Of a stretch of 64,000 nucleotides of DNA, positions 24,601-38,112 are shown in pieces. The stretch comes from Gymnogyps californianus (Eukaryota > Chordata > Aves > Accipitriformes > Cathartidae). Position 1 is the stretch's first letter. The number at the start of each line of letters is the position of its first letter. Position numbers and translations under genes: made by a program. The stretch is from positions 4,339,501 to 4,403,500 of the forward strand of contig NC_059476.1 of NCBI RefSeq assembly GCF_018139145.2. Reading direction: 5' to 3'. The notes under the pieces are model-generated. The model was not told the DNA's origin and did no database searches. It worked only from the letters and a program-made list of their open reading frames with translations.

Positions 24601-27143
24601 CTGCAGATTTTTAGGTACGACCACCTTCATTACATACAACTTTTCATCTACTCTTACAAGTGGGCAATTAGTTAAAATCCAGAAGACTTGATCTTTCACA
24701 AAGAAATAGGCTGCAAGAAATGGAGTTCTCAACCAAAAAAAATTCTGAGAAAGTAAGTAGTAACTTTTGAAAACATTTAGAAGTCTGTGCATTGGGTGAA
24801 TTCTGACAGGCTTTGTTTACATACAATTAATAAAAAATTGCTTTCATTTTGACTTATGGATTTGTATCTCATTTCAAAGCATCTTAAGTCTACTTTATTA
24901 GGTATTTATGGTATTCAGAAAAATTACACTGATTTTGCTTCAGCTTTCTTTTCAATATTCTATTCACACTTCCAATCCAACTGCTACCATTTCAAATAAA
25001 CCTCAAAGCCCGACTTTTCGTAAGCAAGAGAATTTATATGCAGTTTTAATGCAAGAGGATGCCTAATTTCGCAAACGTTCTATGCAGGAAGAAGTCAAAC
25101 ATTCGGGAGGTTACAGACCTTAGGGGACATCAGAAATACAAGAATTGACAATGAACTTCAGGTTAGGATGTAGACCTAACTATAAACAGACTCTTCTGCA
25201 AAAGCTGAAAACTCATCACAGAATTAACAGGTATTTGACAATACTAAACAGTCGCTCTTTCTGCTGTCTTTTTTTATGTTTATCTCTTGAAGCATTTTTG
25301 TGCTCTTAACCACTACAGTTAATCCTCCTGTGTTACTTGCAAAGTACAAATTTCCATTTTATTTGTTACTCATCTCAAATGGGTCACACTACATACAGCT
25401 CTATTAAAATTTGTGACTAAAAGCTAGGAAAACCTTAACTGCTGAAAACAACCTATAAAAAACAATAGCAGCGGCTTGCAGTTCAGTCCTCTTTCTTATT
25501 TCAGGAGAGCTACAGTTTTCAGGGGTTTTTTTGTTTTGTTTTAAACTCAATTAAAAGTGAACAACTATTTCGATGAGATGTTACTACACATTAGGATGGA
25601 CTAAATACGACTGCTTACTTAGAAACCAATACCATTTGGGAAAATGAGAGTAAGCAGATCAACAGTTACATAATATACAGCATCTCCCACACAATACTAA
25701 TCAAAAAACAAGCAAAGTGACTCAAAATAATGAGCTATGATAGAATACTCGCATAAATACAGCCAGCGACATTTAATGAATCTGATCATCACGAACAGTC
25801 AGCAACAGATGACTACTGACTCAAGATAAGATGTACAACACAGTAACAAACATACGTAATAAAACACAACAGAATTGTTAAAACTTCGTTTTTAAGACAT
25901 TTGCATTGGACAAAGTACAGAAGTTGAACAAGAGGATTCTTTATAAAAAGTGAGGTCAAATAAAAAAAATACAGCTTATCTGTGTTTAGACTATATGCCT
26001 AAAACATGAGACTCATTTTTGTTTAGATCTCAGCCATCCTCACACAAGATGAGGAAAACCAGATGTCACGCTCTGACTAAAAACACACTGTGGAGTCAGA
26101 CATCAAAACTTAAAAACACTTAAACCTGTCCAACAACCAAGGAACATTATATTAAGACTTGTACATTTGACATTCAGTTCTAGCAGTTATCCTTTGGACC
26201 TCCTCAATACTGGCTGACCGTAAATTAGATCATGGCTACATGCAGACATCGTCACCATTTGGTGGAGAAAAACCACCTGCCTCCACATGAAACAAGGAAA
26301 CACACACTCAATATCAACTATTGTGTAGTTTTCCCCTAATTAATGGCAACCCACTTTCAGATACAGTTAAGGACCGTCTTTGGCATACGCATTTGCAATT
26401 GGGCTGTATTTAAGACTAGTTATAGTTCAAGTAAGCCATACAAGCTACACTCATTTTATCCAGCTCTTCTTAAGATACTGGCTAGACAGCAAAGCATCAA
26501 AAAAAACGGGGGGGGGGGGGGAGGGGAGAAGCAAAAACGCTATTATTACGCCACACAAAAACCAGTACCGTGTATGTCACTGCTTAACGTAGTGCAGAGA
26601 ACTAGTATCAAATATCACAGGGGAAACAAATTCAAACTCCTTCTAGAGAAGGACTGATATCAGGCGGGGGTTTTTTAAATCACTTTTTTTTTTAACTTTG
26701 ATTATTAATCTGTATTTTGCTCATAATACATATCCAACAACTCCATGTTAATCACTGCAAGGTACTCTGAGCTGCTAGAAAGTTTCAGAGTAACAGCTCG
26801 AAAACAGTAAACCTTCTGCTTTTGGGGGGTGGGAATAACTTTCTGCTAGAGACAACACTGAACAACCTTCTTTAAATAAACCATTTAAACGCCATGAGGT
26901 GACAATTATTTTTATCCCTGCCAAGCTAAACAGTAATGCAGAGGTCAAAAAAATGTAAATAGCCCAGCAGACCATCCCAACCCTTCAGCAAGATAAAAAT
27001 TAGCTTCTCCACAAGCACACAGTAAGGGGAAGCCTTTGTAGCCAAAGCCTAAATCCACAGGCCCATCTGACAGAAGGCATAAATGACAATCAGACATTGT
27101 TAAGACACCTAGTACAAAGTACTCCTTATCATGGTAGTGGGAA

Positions 27144-27145
<2 letters not shown>

Positions 27146-27175
<30 letters not shown>
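27146..27175. repeat. Poly-A run of 30
   Basis: An uninterrupted A30 in the 5'UTR intron, followed by GGCCT. It has no upstream sequence recognisable as a gene copy, so a plain mononucleotide repeat is the simplest reading. Confidence 0.85.
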
Positions 27176-27178
<3 letters not shown>

Positions 27179-30100
27179 CTAGCATGAAAACAAGTACATA
27201 CTCAACACTTCTGAAAACTGCAGTACACTTAAGACTCAGAACTGTAGATTGAAGCTGTTTCAGATAGCAGCAACTAATAAATATGCCAGCTGTCTCTACT
27301 GAATCCCTGCTTAGATACTGGGAAGATGAATGGAGACAGAAGAAATATTTTCAAGCCCATTAGCCCGAAAGAAGTACAAGTCAACACTTCCACAATGCAC
27401 TTAACAGACTTTACAACCACAAGAAGCAGGATTCTCTCATAAACCGACTATCACCTTCACAAAGCAAATTTCCTATTTTTTGCTTGAATTATCCACATTT
27501 ATGAAATTTGTGACAGTCATTTTTCTTCCCAGATAATCAACTGACTATGCACAAAGAGCTGCATGGTTTTCAAATGAATGGACCTACAAAAGTGCGTGCA
27601 ACTTCAAAGCCACTAAAAGATTACTTGATCATAATAGTTCTAATCTACTGAAAACAAAACAGACCACTCAAGTTTATTTTTCTTCTCAGTCACGTAAACC
27701 ATGGTTCTGACAATTTTCTTTAGCTCAGGAAAACTAACTCCTGAACATCTAGAAAATAGCAGAACAACAACATAACTTACACAAGTTTCTTAATGTCTGT
27801 AAGCCCCCCAGTAACTCGGACTTTTTCTGTTTCATTAAAAACAGCTACTCAAGACTAGATGATAAATCAAATCGAAGTCAAAGAATCACATGGAGGATTT
27901 TTAAACCTTAACATTTGTTTACAAAAATAATGGCAAACATAACCCAAATAAAACGTGACTGTGTATTCGCTTCTTGCATGGTAGGAGGAAGGAAAAGGAA
28001 AAAAAAAAAAAAAAAAAGACTGCAGTCTCCTTACTCACAACTGACAGTTGCAGAAAGAAGTCCTATTTACACTTACCAAAATAGACACAGGTCCATCCTT
28101 CCAGTCTCCCCATCCCCTGGACAGCAGGCTGCACGCCTGGTATTCGTTTTGTACCTAGCTCTCATTACTTCAAGTATTTTCAGCTCAATTCTGAACTCAA
28201 CCTTAAGACAGATGTAAATTCTGTGCCTTCTCCAGCATTTGTCTTAGAAGTACTAACGTTCATTAATTTAAAATGCACATGTGAACACAAGCAAAATTAG
28301 CAGCCATTCTCAGCAAAAAAAATTCACCTTACTAGAAATAAAAAAAATAATATGATGCAGTAGTATCCTTGTTTTAAGGACAACCAGAACAGATTATATC
28401 AGGATAAATCCAAATAACCAAAGGGAAAAATGCCAACTTAATTATATCTGCTGTACAGTAGAAGATGCAAAAGGGCTGCAAACTTGGCTGCTTCATAGGC
28501 ACGATGCTCTGCACATAGCAGCAACTACCACTCTTTCCAATGTACTACCCTCCCATGTTCCTTGTAAAACAGTCTACCATTCCTTCTGCTTTCTTGGACC
28601 AAGGTCTCTGTATCAGCCCTCTCTTGAAGACAGTTCCTTCTTCAAACGTCACTGCACTCATTCCCTACTCCACTCTCTCCACACCTCACCTTTCTCCAGT
28701 CTTCACCAAAATAAGCTTTTGCATAAATGGGACAGCAGCACAGGAAAAAAGTTGTTTTGAAAAATGCCAGGTGGATACAACTCCAGTTTGACTGCAGAGC
28801 TTCTGAAAACCTGCCCATGCCACAAAAGAAGGAAATACAAAATCATCCATATTATTATAGACTAACGTGTTCTCAGAATTGATGTTGAAGTACTACAGTT
28901 CTTCTTTTAAAGTATAACTGTTAGACACCAAAGAGGTAAGTCCTATTATTAATCTTGTATTTCAAGAAAGTTCCAAAAGAATTAACTACACACTTACGAG
29001 AAGCTGTGCTTCAGCAATTGATGATGCAAAAATGAACAGTCACAAAATCAATCCGATTTTGTGCAAGTTAAAGCAATGTCAGCTATGCAAGAAGTGCTAT
29101 GAAAAAGAGTAAGTACCAGAAAAGGGTCTGAATTCCTAATGTCTTAATTAGACACCTAAATGATCTTAATTAGAAGATAAAGTTTGCTTTTTAAGGTGTA
29201 ACAAATTCCATTCAACTGACACTACAAAGTTGTAATTATCTGTTATTTAACTGATTTTACCAAGCTATGCCATTTGACAAGTGGTAAGCTCTTCATCAGC
29301 TGTGTTGAAAAAAAATTCATTTGCCTCATTTCCCTCTTCATATGTAGTACTACTCAAAAAAAAAAAAAAAATCAAGAACTCTGTTACAGCTAAGCCAGCC
29401 ATTTTCAGCTGCCAAACTGAAGTTTAGTTCCATTTTAGTACCAGGAGACTGTGGATCATAATTCATGCAGTTAAAATGAGGATTACTTGTTGACATAAAT
29501 TTTGAACAGCTCAAAATAACCCAGTCTTCAAATTTTGGGGGGAGGAAGGGGCATGAGATTGCCAACAGAACTGGCAGTAGCAGTTTAAATGCTTTGCTGC
29601 GATTAGTAGATGGTACATCACGATAAAGAATGTATTGATCTAAAATTCTGCACAACCTCAACCTGGTGCAAAACTGATATGGCAAAGAGAAGCTGGAAAG
29701 AGAAACGTTAACACCTAAGTTAATACCACATGAAGGAGCCAGCAAATCTCACACTGAAGTGCCTGAGAGTACATTTGATTATTTGACTGACTGTATTAAA
29801 AATAACCTCCCATACAATCAGTAAAGTATTTTCTACTTACACTTCTGACTTATTTACAGATCCATCTTGCAAAGAACACCAAAGATGGATGGGATTTCCC
29901 ATCCCCAAGGACTTTGCGTATCGAATGACGTACAATTAGAATGGCCATACGCAAGGCTAAATAAGACTGAAAATGTTGCCTTGACCAATTTTGCATTTTA
30001 ACTAGTCTCCAATTTAAGTCATGCTTCTGTGATGAACCCTGTTGATGCTTTTATGCCACTCAGCATTTCAATGAAATTAATATTTTTAATTATACTTCTG

Positions 30101-30408
30101 AGAAAATGCTAATGGATACAACTCTACAGTAACAGGTTATGGCCTCATCGGTCATCCTCATCTGCCTGTCCTTACTTAAGCAGTGTAAGAAAAGTAAAGG
30201 TAATAATTTCTTCTTTCTTCAAGAGAATTACACCACATAATTAGAGTTTCACAAATCCTACAAAACGTAATGCATCCAAAAGCATTTTTCTCTTTTAATG
30301 CTGTGACAGACTTAAATCAGAAGTGATCTTTTACATATGACATGCTAAACTCCGCTTGCTGAGACACCAATTCAACATGGCCTTCGGAAGGCGACAAATA
30401 AAAGAGTT

Positions 30409-30452
30409 CCAGAACACCTCCTGCTGCTTACCAGAACACCTCTTGCTGCTTA
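30409..30452. repeat. 22 bp tandem duplication
   Basis: Two adjacent 22 bp units beginning CCAGAACACCTC (30409-30430 and 30431-30452) differ at one base. This is a recent local duplication in the 5'UTR intron. Confidence 0.85.
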
Positions 30453-31431
30453 CCTGTTTCCCCCTCTCTGAGTAACCACTGAAAAAGGGCGGGGGGGGGG
30501 AAGAAATGGGCTTCACAAATCTCTTCTGCAGTCACCAAAGACAAAACGCTAGATGAGCAGAAGGAAAAGCAACACTAAGTGCAACAAATCCCTCCTGAAC
30601 TACTGTTACAAGGTTCTGCTCACACCAGAATGAGCTTTAACACAGGATGTGTTAAGAAAAAGGAGGAAGTTAAGGTATTACACAGAAGACATCTCACCTT
30701 TCAATTTTTGCATCAACAAACGTATCAATGTGTTAAACTCACATGCCAGTTTCACCACTTACAACACAGTAGGTAGCTAGTGAGTAGAGACTGTTCAAGC
30801 ACAGCACAAAGCCTGTCAAACAACATTTGTTTACTACATCGACTCTCAAGAATTCTAGAAAAAGTTGTCATTATTGTTATCACTGAAAGCCACCGTGGCA
30901 GCAAAAAGTCTCAGCAGCCGTGCTGTGTCTGCCATGCAGGAGACCCAGATTAATTTTCTCCCATCATTTCTCCCACCCGCTGCTCTTAAGAGAGCAGTGA
31001 CTACTGTGGGGACGGTGCATTCGAGATCTGGGTTGAGGGCTGGAAGGAATGCCTTTTGTAACTCCGAAGGAAGGACTCGCAGACACATCCATGACCTCCG
31101 CAGAGAAGTTTACCTTACCCTGGCAGGAAGCTGCCGCAGTGTGGGACTGTGAAGGTAGAGTCACAAAAGCGCTGGAAGCATGGATTACCAAGGTTTGCCT
31201 CACTCGTTAATTGAACTTTTCTAACCTTTTTTTAAACTTCAGTTCACAAAAACAAGCTCGACTTTGAAATACTTCCCACACTGTACTTTATTTCTAATAA
31301 AGTATCGACAATATGCAATATTGTACTATCGGCAATATCATAGAAGTTCTGCTATCCAAAATTCACAGGTACAAGCAAGTAGCTCCCATCACCTATTCTA
31401 CCACGGCATACTGATCAAAATAGACATATGT

Positions 31432-31463
31432 AAAAAGAAAAAAAAAGGGGGGGGGGGGGGAGA
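31432..31463. repeat. A-run to G-run homopurine tract
   Basis: An A-rich run passes directly into G14 (31447-31460). Comparable G runs lie at 18338-18350 (G13), 26508-26521 (G14, then AGGGG) and 30487-30500 (GGGCG10). They lie in the 5'UTR intron, where the transcript carries the C-rich strand. Confidence 0.85.
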
Positions 31464-32018
31464 AGTGGGAGGCAGCAGAGGCATGATCTCACCCCAGCAG
31501 ACCGAGGTACTGCAGCCCAGCATTTGGAGAAGCAGCCACAAGAGAAAAATCAGAGTTTCCTGCCTTTGTACCGAGACTCTTGTTGCTGTTAACACAGCTT
31601 TCTAAAAGCTCTGTTACACAAGGCGCTGCTGGGACGGAGGGAGAAACGCCGCATCCCGCGGCAAGCGAGCAGGCTGCCCTTCCGCCAGCGGTTACCGCCG
31701 AAGCAAACCCCCCCCCCCCTTCCACGCGGGACGGTGACCCCAGCGGGGCCCGAGCCGGTCACGGGGCCACGGAGGAATCGCGGAGGAGGCGACTCCCCAT
31801 ACCGCCCCTCGGCCGGGCCACCCCCGGCCCCGCAGCGCCCCGCTCCGCTCCGCCGGCGGGCGAATCCCGGTGGGTCACCGGCCCGGGGAACCGCCGCGGG
31901 CTGGCTCGGCTCGCCCCCGCCACCGGGCCCCCCGCAGGGGACAGCCGGCCGTGCCCCCCAGCGCTCCCTCCTCCCCCAGCGCTGCCCGGGGCGGGAGGGG
32001 GGGGGAGAGGGGCTTTAC

Positions 32019-32250
32019 CTCACCGCCGCCGCCGCCGCCAGGAGCCGTCCCTCAGGTACACGCTCGGCGCTGGAAGCCGCCTGCGCCCCGCGCCGCCGCC
32101 CCCCCCCCCCCCCGGCCCGCTGGCTGCGGCGTCCTCTCCCCGCTCAGGACATGGTCTCTCCCAACGCGGCGGGTTGCCGCGGCCGCGGGCGCTCCCACTC
32201 GGCGCGGCGGGGGGAGCCTCTCGCCCCGCTCCCCGGGCTCCTCTAATGGC
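32019..32250 (-). other. ZRANB1: Probable non-coding first exon of ZRANB1
   Basis: Inferred exon inside the CpG island. On the minus strand a GCG/GGC triplet run ends in GGTGAG followed by GTAAAG, a good splice donor with GT at 32018-32017. It could join the acceptor at 18156-18155 just before the start codon. The right-hand limit is a guess: the transcription start should lie below the paired CCAAT motifs at 32338-32371. Another possible donor (minus-strand GTGTACCTGAG area, about 32054) and alternative starts cannot be excluded without transcripts. The exon holds no upstream start codon that I would trust as functional. Confidence 0.5.
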
Positions 32251-32302
32251 GGCGGCTGGAGCGGCCCAAAGCAAAATAAACCCCCATACGGCCAGGAGCC
32301 CG

Positions 32303-32407
32303 CACGTCAGCCCGGCCTGCCGCCCTGCCCGGCGCCCATTGGCGGAGCCTGCGCCTTCCCCCTCCGCCAATCGGTGCGCGCCTCTTTGGGAAGAACGGGT
32401 GATGTCA
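32303..32407 (-). promoter_or_regulatory. Core promoter motif cluster: two CCAAT boxes and CRE-like sites
   Basis: Reading along the minus strand, a CRE/ATF-like TGACATCA (32407-32400) is followed by a CCAAT box in reverse orientation (plus-strand CCAAT at 32367-32371), a CCAAT box in forward orientation (plus-strand ATTGG at 32338-32342) and a CRE half-site TGACGTG (32309-32303). CCAAT pairs spaced about 25-30 bp apart bind NF-Y in many TATA-less CpG promoters. No convincing TATA box is seen. The arrangement points to a start site to the left, at about 32220-32280, supporting minus-strand transcription. The motifs are seen directly; binding is inferred. Confidence 0.6.
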
Positions 32408-35400
32408 TCCCTGCCGCTGGGGCGCCTCTCTGTGGGGGTGTTGGGGTTCGCCCCGCCGGGCGCGCCGGGGAGCCCTGCCCCGCCCCGGCGGCCCCTCAGC
32501 GCCCGGTCCCGCCGGGGGACCCTCTCCCGTCCCCGCCCACGGTCCCCCGGACACACACCCCCCCCCCTTCCGCGGCTGCTCCCCCGCAGCCTTTCCTTCA
32601 CACACCGCCCGGTCCCCTCAGGGGCACCCGGACCCGACGGCCTGCCCGCCTCGGCGGCCGCTCGCCCCTGCCGGGGCCCTCCCTGAGGTAAACCTGGGCG
32701 CGGGACCCGGCTTGGTCAACAGCGTCGGGGAGTAATGCACAGGCGGCGTTGGAAGTGGAAACAAGACCGCCCGCTTGGCTCGCCATCCACGACCGTAGGT
32801 GGTACCTGGACATAAAGTTTCCCATGGAAATAATCCTTCATAAAAACCCCTTGCGATGGCACGTGGCCAGACAGCAGCCGTCGAAAATACCGCTTCCGTG
32901 GCAACTGATCCTTCTTCCAGTGTCCTGACAGGAAACATCTCCTGCATACAATAAATAAACGAGAAAATGGCGATGGAGGGTCGCATGCCCAGGCTGTACA
33001 GCCCCCAGCCTTTGGTAGATTCCCATTAATTCCTTCAGTTCTTCCATAGCAAAATATTTCCCTGAGCGCTGCTCAGAAAGAAACTATCAAGATTTCCTCC
33101 ACGTGTCGGTTCCGGCTGTTCCTAACTCGGCACGGTGAGTGTGCGGGGTTGGAGTTCAGGATGTTCACCCTAGCCAGAAGGACTCTCCAGCCAAGTAGCG
33201 GTCATACAGTGCAAAGCCCATTCATCTTCTGGGGAGAAAAGGCCGGTAACAACTGCTCCGCCAGCCCTTGGGTTCAGTCCTTGTGCTGGCTATGCAATCA
33301 TTTGTTTTGCTTTCTATTCAAAAAATTGCGACTCTGCATCTTCCTTAAGCTGCTCTTGCAGGCTCACTGACAGAAAAAGCGTATTTGCCCACATCCTCGC
33401 TCTTCCCTCATGGGTCTTACATCATTTGATACCTGACTTTTTTTTTTTTCCCCGCCGCAGTTCCTGCTTTTTATTTCAGGCTTTCTCAGATGTTCTAACA
33501 CTTTTTATTTCCATGGTTTCATTCCCTGTTGCCTGCCAAGGTGATAGAGGGGACTCTGTTAGCCAATGCCTCAGGCTAGGTGTTGCACTGGGAGACTCGT
33601 CCTCTTCTGACCAGCTGGATCCATCCCTTCTCGCTCAATCAGCATAAAACCAAAGCAGTCGAGATGTTCAAGCAGAGCAGTGATGCCTTGCGCTGGAGAA
33701 AATCCCTTTGTCCAGCAGACGAACAACTACAACTGGAGTCAGGACAAGTAAAATGTAATTACTTATGGAGACTGAAATAGAAATTTGTCTCCATTTGCAA
33801 TTAAATTAGTTCCCTATAAACATCAAAAACTGTTGGGGGGGAGAGTAGTGTGATTTGTCTCTCGCAGGCTAGTTATTTACTAAATTCTCTTTCTGATTCC
33901 GCTGAAGAAGTTGGACCCCAGTCTGCGTTTGGGAAACATGCCAACAATTACGTGTATTTAGCGATAGAAAAGATGGGGACAACTGTATTTTCTTTCACAC
34001 ACCCACATATAAGATCCAGGTGAACTTGGATAAGTCATGTAAAAGAAATATTCCTTATCTTAAGGAATTGTGCCATCTCTGTGCTTAGAAATAACGCAGA
34101 AAATGTATCCCTTGCTCGTGGCAGCTAGGCAAGAGGATGGAAAAGCTGTCGTGTAAGCGAACAAGTAGTGGGGTAAATCCTAAATGCTGCCACAACTGTA
34201 CAGCAACGGGAGATTTCCAGAAATAATTGTTATAGATGAGACCGCATAAAAAGAGATGAAAATAAAAAGAATATGTAATTTGGGGGAAAATACCACTTCA
34301 AATTCTTCCAGAATATTTCCTAAACCTGTCAGAAAGCCATTTGGTGATCACGGAAACATATTTTAATCAAAGCACAGTGCACTGCAGCACGTTAGGAGCA
34401 TGTAATGTTATTTCACAACACAGTAAAGAGCTTTAATGAAGCTAGACTCGTATCATTTCAAAGACTTTTGTTGCATAGGTAAGAAAAAATTATGACCAAC
34501 TGAAAAAAAAAAAGATTTTCGAAGAATTCTGGAGACAAGTGATTTTCATAGCTGCATAGTTGTTCTGCAGAACAGAAGCATTCCAAGTAATGAAACAGGT
34601 ACCTGTATAGTACTTGAAGGCGAATGCATGTGGTAAAATTGAATTTGAAAATAGTTACCAGAGCTGTTTGTTTCAAAAGCGAATCCTGGCTGCATCTCCG
34701 AATTACCGGGCGTTTTTGATGTTGGCGACATTATTCCTAAGGCCGTGTCTTTGGCTTTATCTCAAAAACCTGCTGGCATCTGCCGCCAGGTTTACCTTGC
34801 AGGAGTGTGCCATTTGTTCTAGACTTAAACAATAAAGTACAGTAGGAATGACCTTTCAGCGGTTTAGAGCATTGATATTTACATGTATGTTTTATCCAAT
34901 AATAGCTTTCAGACTTCTAATTTGGAGAGAAATCAAAATCTACATGACTTGATAACCCAGTTCTCAATAGATTCGGTATTTGATCATCTTTTTCTTTTTT
35001 AAATGTCAGAAAGATAATTCTATTTTTGTTAGAGGTAGCAGAAGTTGTATGCAAGTACTAATTTCCTATATTCCACCCCAAATTTTAATTGTATTCCACC
35101 AGTTTAAGGACAAATTTTAACTCGCTAGTAAGGAATTTGGAACAGTCATACTCGTTTGACAGCTTAATATGTTATTTTGGGAACTTTGCTTTGTGGAGCT
35201 GAATTCACTCGTGCTTTAGAGATTATGTGCCTTCACTAACTGGGTGTGCAACTGCCCTCCGTAACACAGAATAAACCCATAGCAAAACTATGCGCCTTCA
35301 TTCACATCTAAAAATATAATTTGCACACATATGTCTTCCAGCTTTCTTTTTTCCCCTGCTTCTCAAACATCATAAATCCCTGTTCCTCTAACGCCTGCTG

Positions 35401-37979
35401 CTTTCTCCCCACCTTCCTCAGCCATCCCTAGGTCTCTCCGATCTCCTTTCTTTCCTTCCAGCTCCTCTAGAACAAGAGCGAGCTGCTCAGGAAAGAACTG
35501 ATAGTAAATTTCCTTGTCAGAACTCACAGATTCGATGAAATCCGAACGGCACACACAAGTCATGCAATTTTGCAGAAAAATCGGTGGAACCCAGCTACGG
35601 AACCCACCTGGTTCCTCCCCCTTGTCAGCCTGGACCTGCACCACCAGCACTTGCGCAGCAGCCAGTAGCACAGACTGCCTGAAGCAGGAACCCTTTGTGC
35701 CTCCGAGGTGCGAGCCTTGCTGGCAGCCAGCGAGGCAGATGGCTGGGAAGTTCCCTTCCTTGTCTGTAAAGAATTGATAAATTTAGGATTTTTTTCAGAA
35801 TAACCCAGAATTGCACATTGCCGCTATCGCCTATTAAACAAGAGCACTTTGCACCACGCTGCCTTACAAGACGCCCTGTTTCTTCTGTCCTGATGCTCAC
35901 TGTTAGTAAAGGGTTTCTTCCTTCAACCCTCCCTGACGTTTCTGTTCTGATTCACCCTGCTTATAACCGAGCGAATGATACCGAAAGCTATAATTAGAAA
36001 GAAAGCGCCGAAACATTTCACAGTAGCATATTTCGAGATGTTGCATACAATAGCCGGGGGACTGAGTGAAGCAAAATTGTGCTTCAGGTGAGCAAAAAGA
36101 CAAATACCAAATTATTTTACGCTGGCATGGGGTGTTTTTGTGCTGCAGCAGAATTGCCTCAGCCCGAGTGCAAAGATTACATCTAGTTAGCGACGTATAA
36201 GTGCAGATCTCCCTCTTATGTAATTCTCTTTACCCTGGTAACTACTCGCTCTCAGGCAGAGCGCTGGCTCCTATTAGGCAATTCGTCCTCGGCTTATCCA
36301 GGAGCAGAGATGTACGTGCTCACCAGATGGTTATTTCTCACTAGCTGAACTTTGAATATGCAGAACTCCCTACTCACACTGGCTCCTCAAATCCTGCTCT
36401 TGCCACGGCTTTATTCAGTGTTTTCAGGCTTTTTATGATCAAGGAAGATTTGCAACTGAACTGAAACACTTACATAGAGGGTGAGGAATAGAAATGCACA
36501 AAAATCCAAAGGAAGCACAGTTTTTGCAGCTATTGAGAACAGGATATTTTAAATGGCTGACTGATTTGTTACCACTTTTCCATCCTCTCTGAGTCAGCCT
36601 CAGCCTTCACACCCAGTAAAATCTCATACTTGTGGCTCTTTTTCCCATTTTCGTTTGAAACATAAAAATATTCAACTATAGCTAGATCGCTATCCCCCCT
36701 ATCCAAACGAGGATGAAGTCAGAGAAGGCAAAATGCCCCGACCAAATCCGTTCTTCCCTGCCCCAGCTGTTGGGTGTTGTTACAGGCTGCCACCCCGAGA
36801 CCTGTAAGCGAGCTTCAAATCTTTGCAGCTGAGCTCTGGGCAGGGGAGGAAGGCAGGGTCCTTCCCTGTCATTACCGCACGCTCCCGGTCATCATGGGAA
36901 GAGTTACTGCCCTCGCACTAGCCCTGGTCTGGCCTCGTGGCTGCATCCAGCGGGAAACGGCTTTGCTAATTCTACCCGTTCTGTTGGCTCAGTTTTTAAC
37001 CGTTTCTCAAAAACACATCCTTCAGAAAATTATTTTCGGAGTCACAGGTTTTCTTCTGACTTCCCCAGGGGCTTTGCGCTAAGAAGGGATGTCGTGCACA
37101 TGGATCAAGCCCTTCTCCTTTTAGTCTTTTTTACTACAAGAAAAGTGAGAGTTTATCCCATACCCTGAGCCAGCAAACACATCGGCAAAAGGGGCAGGGA
37201 AAGAGCAACCGAAGAGGAAAGCGGTCCTCTCTGCCTCGCTGTCTGTACCCCCGGGGAGGAGATAGCCGTCTTCTCCCAGAGGGTAGTCGGAGGTAGGAGC
37301 AGCTCACGTTGCACAGCGAAACACCCACGCGTTCCTCCTCTTCTTCAGCTACGGGGCTGCCCTACTGCAAAAGCACCGTGGCTCTCCATGGGGCCAGCAA
37401 GAGGCACCTCGCACCTCTCCAGGCGGTGTATGCCCAGCAGAGGTGGTGGGGGGGACACAAATATAGCTAGGAAAAACTGTGCAGAAATATGACAAAAGTA
37501 GGTACTGAGTTGTTATCTCCTCAATCACTTTGAAATGTATTTCGATAGCAAAAAGAAAAAGGTTAAAAGTGGGGAGCACTTGTATTGAAAGCTTCAACAT
37601 GCACCGCATTTTTCTTGCTTTCTCTCCGGTTCCACAGGGAGCAGAGGATGGGGGTGAAGGAGTAAATCCGTCGGGATAGGGCTTTCCAGCTGAAGGGTTT
37701 GAGCCACATGATCGGGGAATCTTAGAAACTTTCCTCAGCTGAGCAGACGCTGAGTAGGTGAAGGAGTCTGTGCTGGATGGCCAACAGAAAAGCAACACAC
37801 ACGGAGAAAAATGGGAAACTGGGAGGCGATGGGGTAGCTGCAGTCCAGCGGGCGCATTCGGTATGGTTCTGGGGACTCCGGGAGGCTGCAGGATCTGCCC
37901 GTCCCAGATGGTGAGCACAGCGTGGCTGCTGCCGCTGCTCTGAGCATGCATCAGCAGGTTTGTCACAGCAAAAGAATGC

Positions 37980-38112
37980 AGGGGGGAGGACAAAGAGAAG
38001 AGGAGAAAAAGAGGGAGAGAATTAAGGAAAATGTGAAACAGAGTATTAAAAACAAAGGGAAAAGAAAAATAAAACGGGAGAATGCAAAGAGCTCTTTGAA
38101 TGCACTCTTAAA
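37980..38112. repeat. Purine-rich tract
   Basis: About 130 bases with very few pyrimidines on the plus strand, made of GA/GGGA/AAAG words. No gene is seen here; open frames across it are Lys/Glu/Arg-rich effects of composition. Confidence 0.6.

Larger units (their letters stand above)
18155..32018 (-). other. ZRANB1 5'UTR intron
   Basis: A 13.9 kb AT-rich intron inferred between the CpG-island exon and the first coding exon. It holds the hairpin at 18623, several long G and A runs, and the 22 bp duplication. No LTR or CR1 copy was recognised, in contrast to the right half of the window. A 101-codon frame at 24224-24529 is discussed separately. Additional alternative 5'UTR exons are possible but cannot be seen without transcripts. 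Confidence 0.6.
31610..32720 (-). promoter_or_regulatory. CpG-island promoter of ZRANB1
   Basis: This roughly 1.1 kb stretch is very GC-rich with dense CpG, in sharp contrast to the AT-rich sequence on both sides. It contains poly-C and poly-G runs and GCC triplet repeats. Its position just upstream of the inferred first exon makes it the housekeeping-type promoter of ZRANB1. Long open frames cross it on both strands (up to 368 codons) because stop codons are rare in such composition; their products are Pro/Arg/Ala/Gly-rich and I do not call them genes. Confidence 0.85.

Noticed and set aside
27146..27175. Poly-A run as the tail of a processed pseudogene
   Set aside because: The sequence to its left shows no recognisable coding or transcript-like content and no target duplication was seen.
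31580..32691. Long open frames (up to 368 codons, plus; 193 codons, minus) across the CpG island
   Set aside because: Products are Pro/Arg/Ala/Gly-rich in several overlapping frames on both strands; lack of stops follows from GC content and CpG density.
32618..33047. Minus-strand frames just upstream of the island
   Set aside because: Considered as an upstream coding exon of ZRANB1, but TRABID starts at the ATG at 18134 and the predicted residues match nothing I know.
37349..37993. 214-codon minus-strand frame
   Set aside because: No recognisable domain, Pro/Ser-rich, and overlapped by other frames; probably chance in moderately GC-rich DNA.
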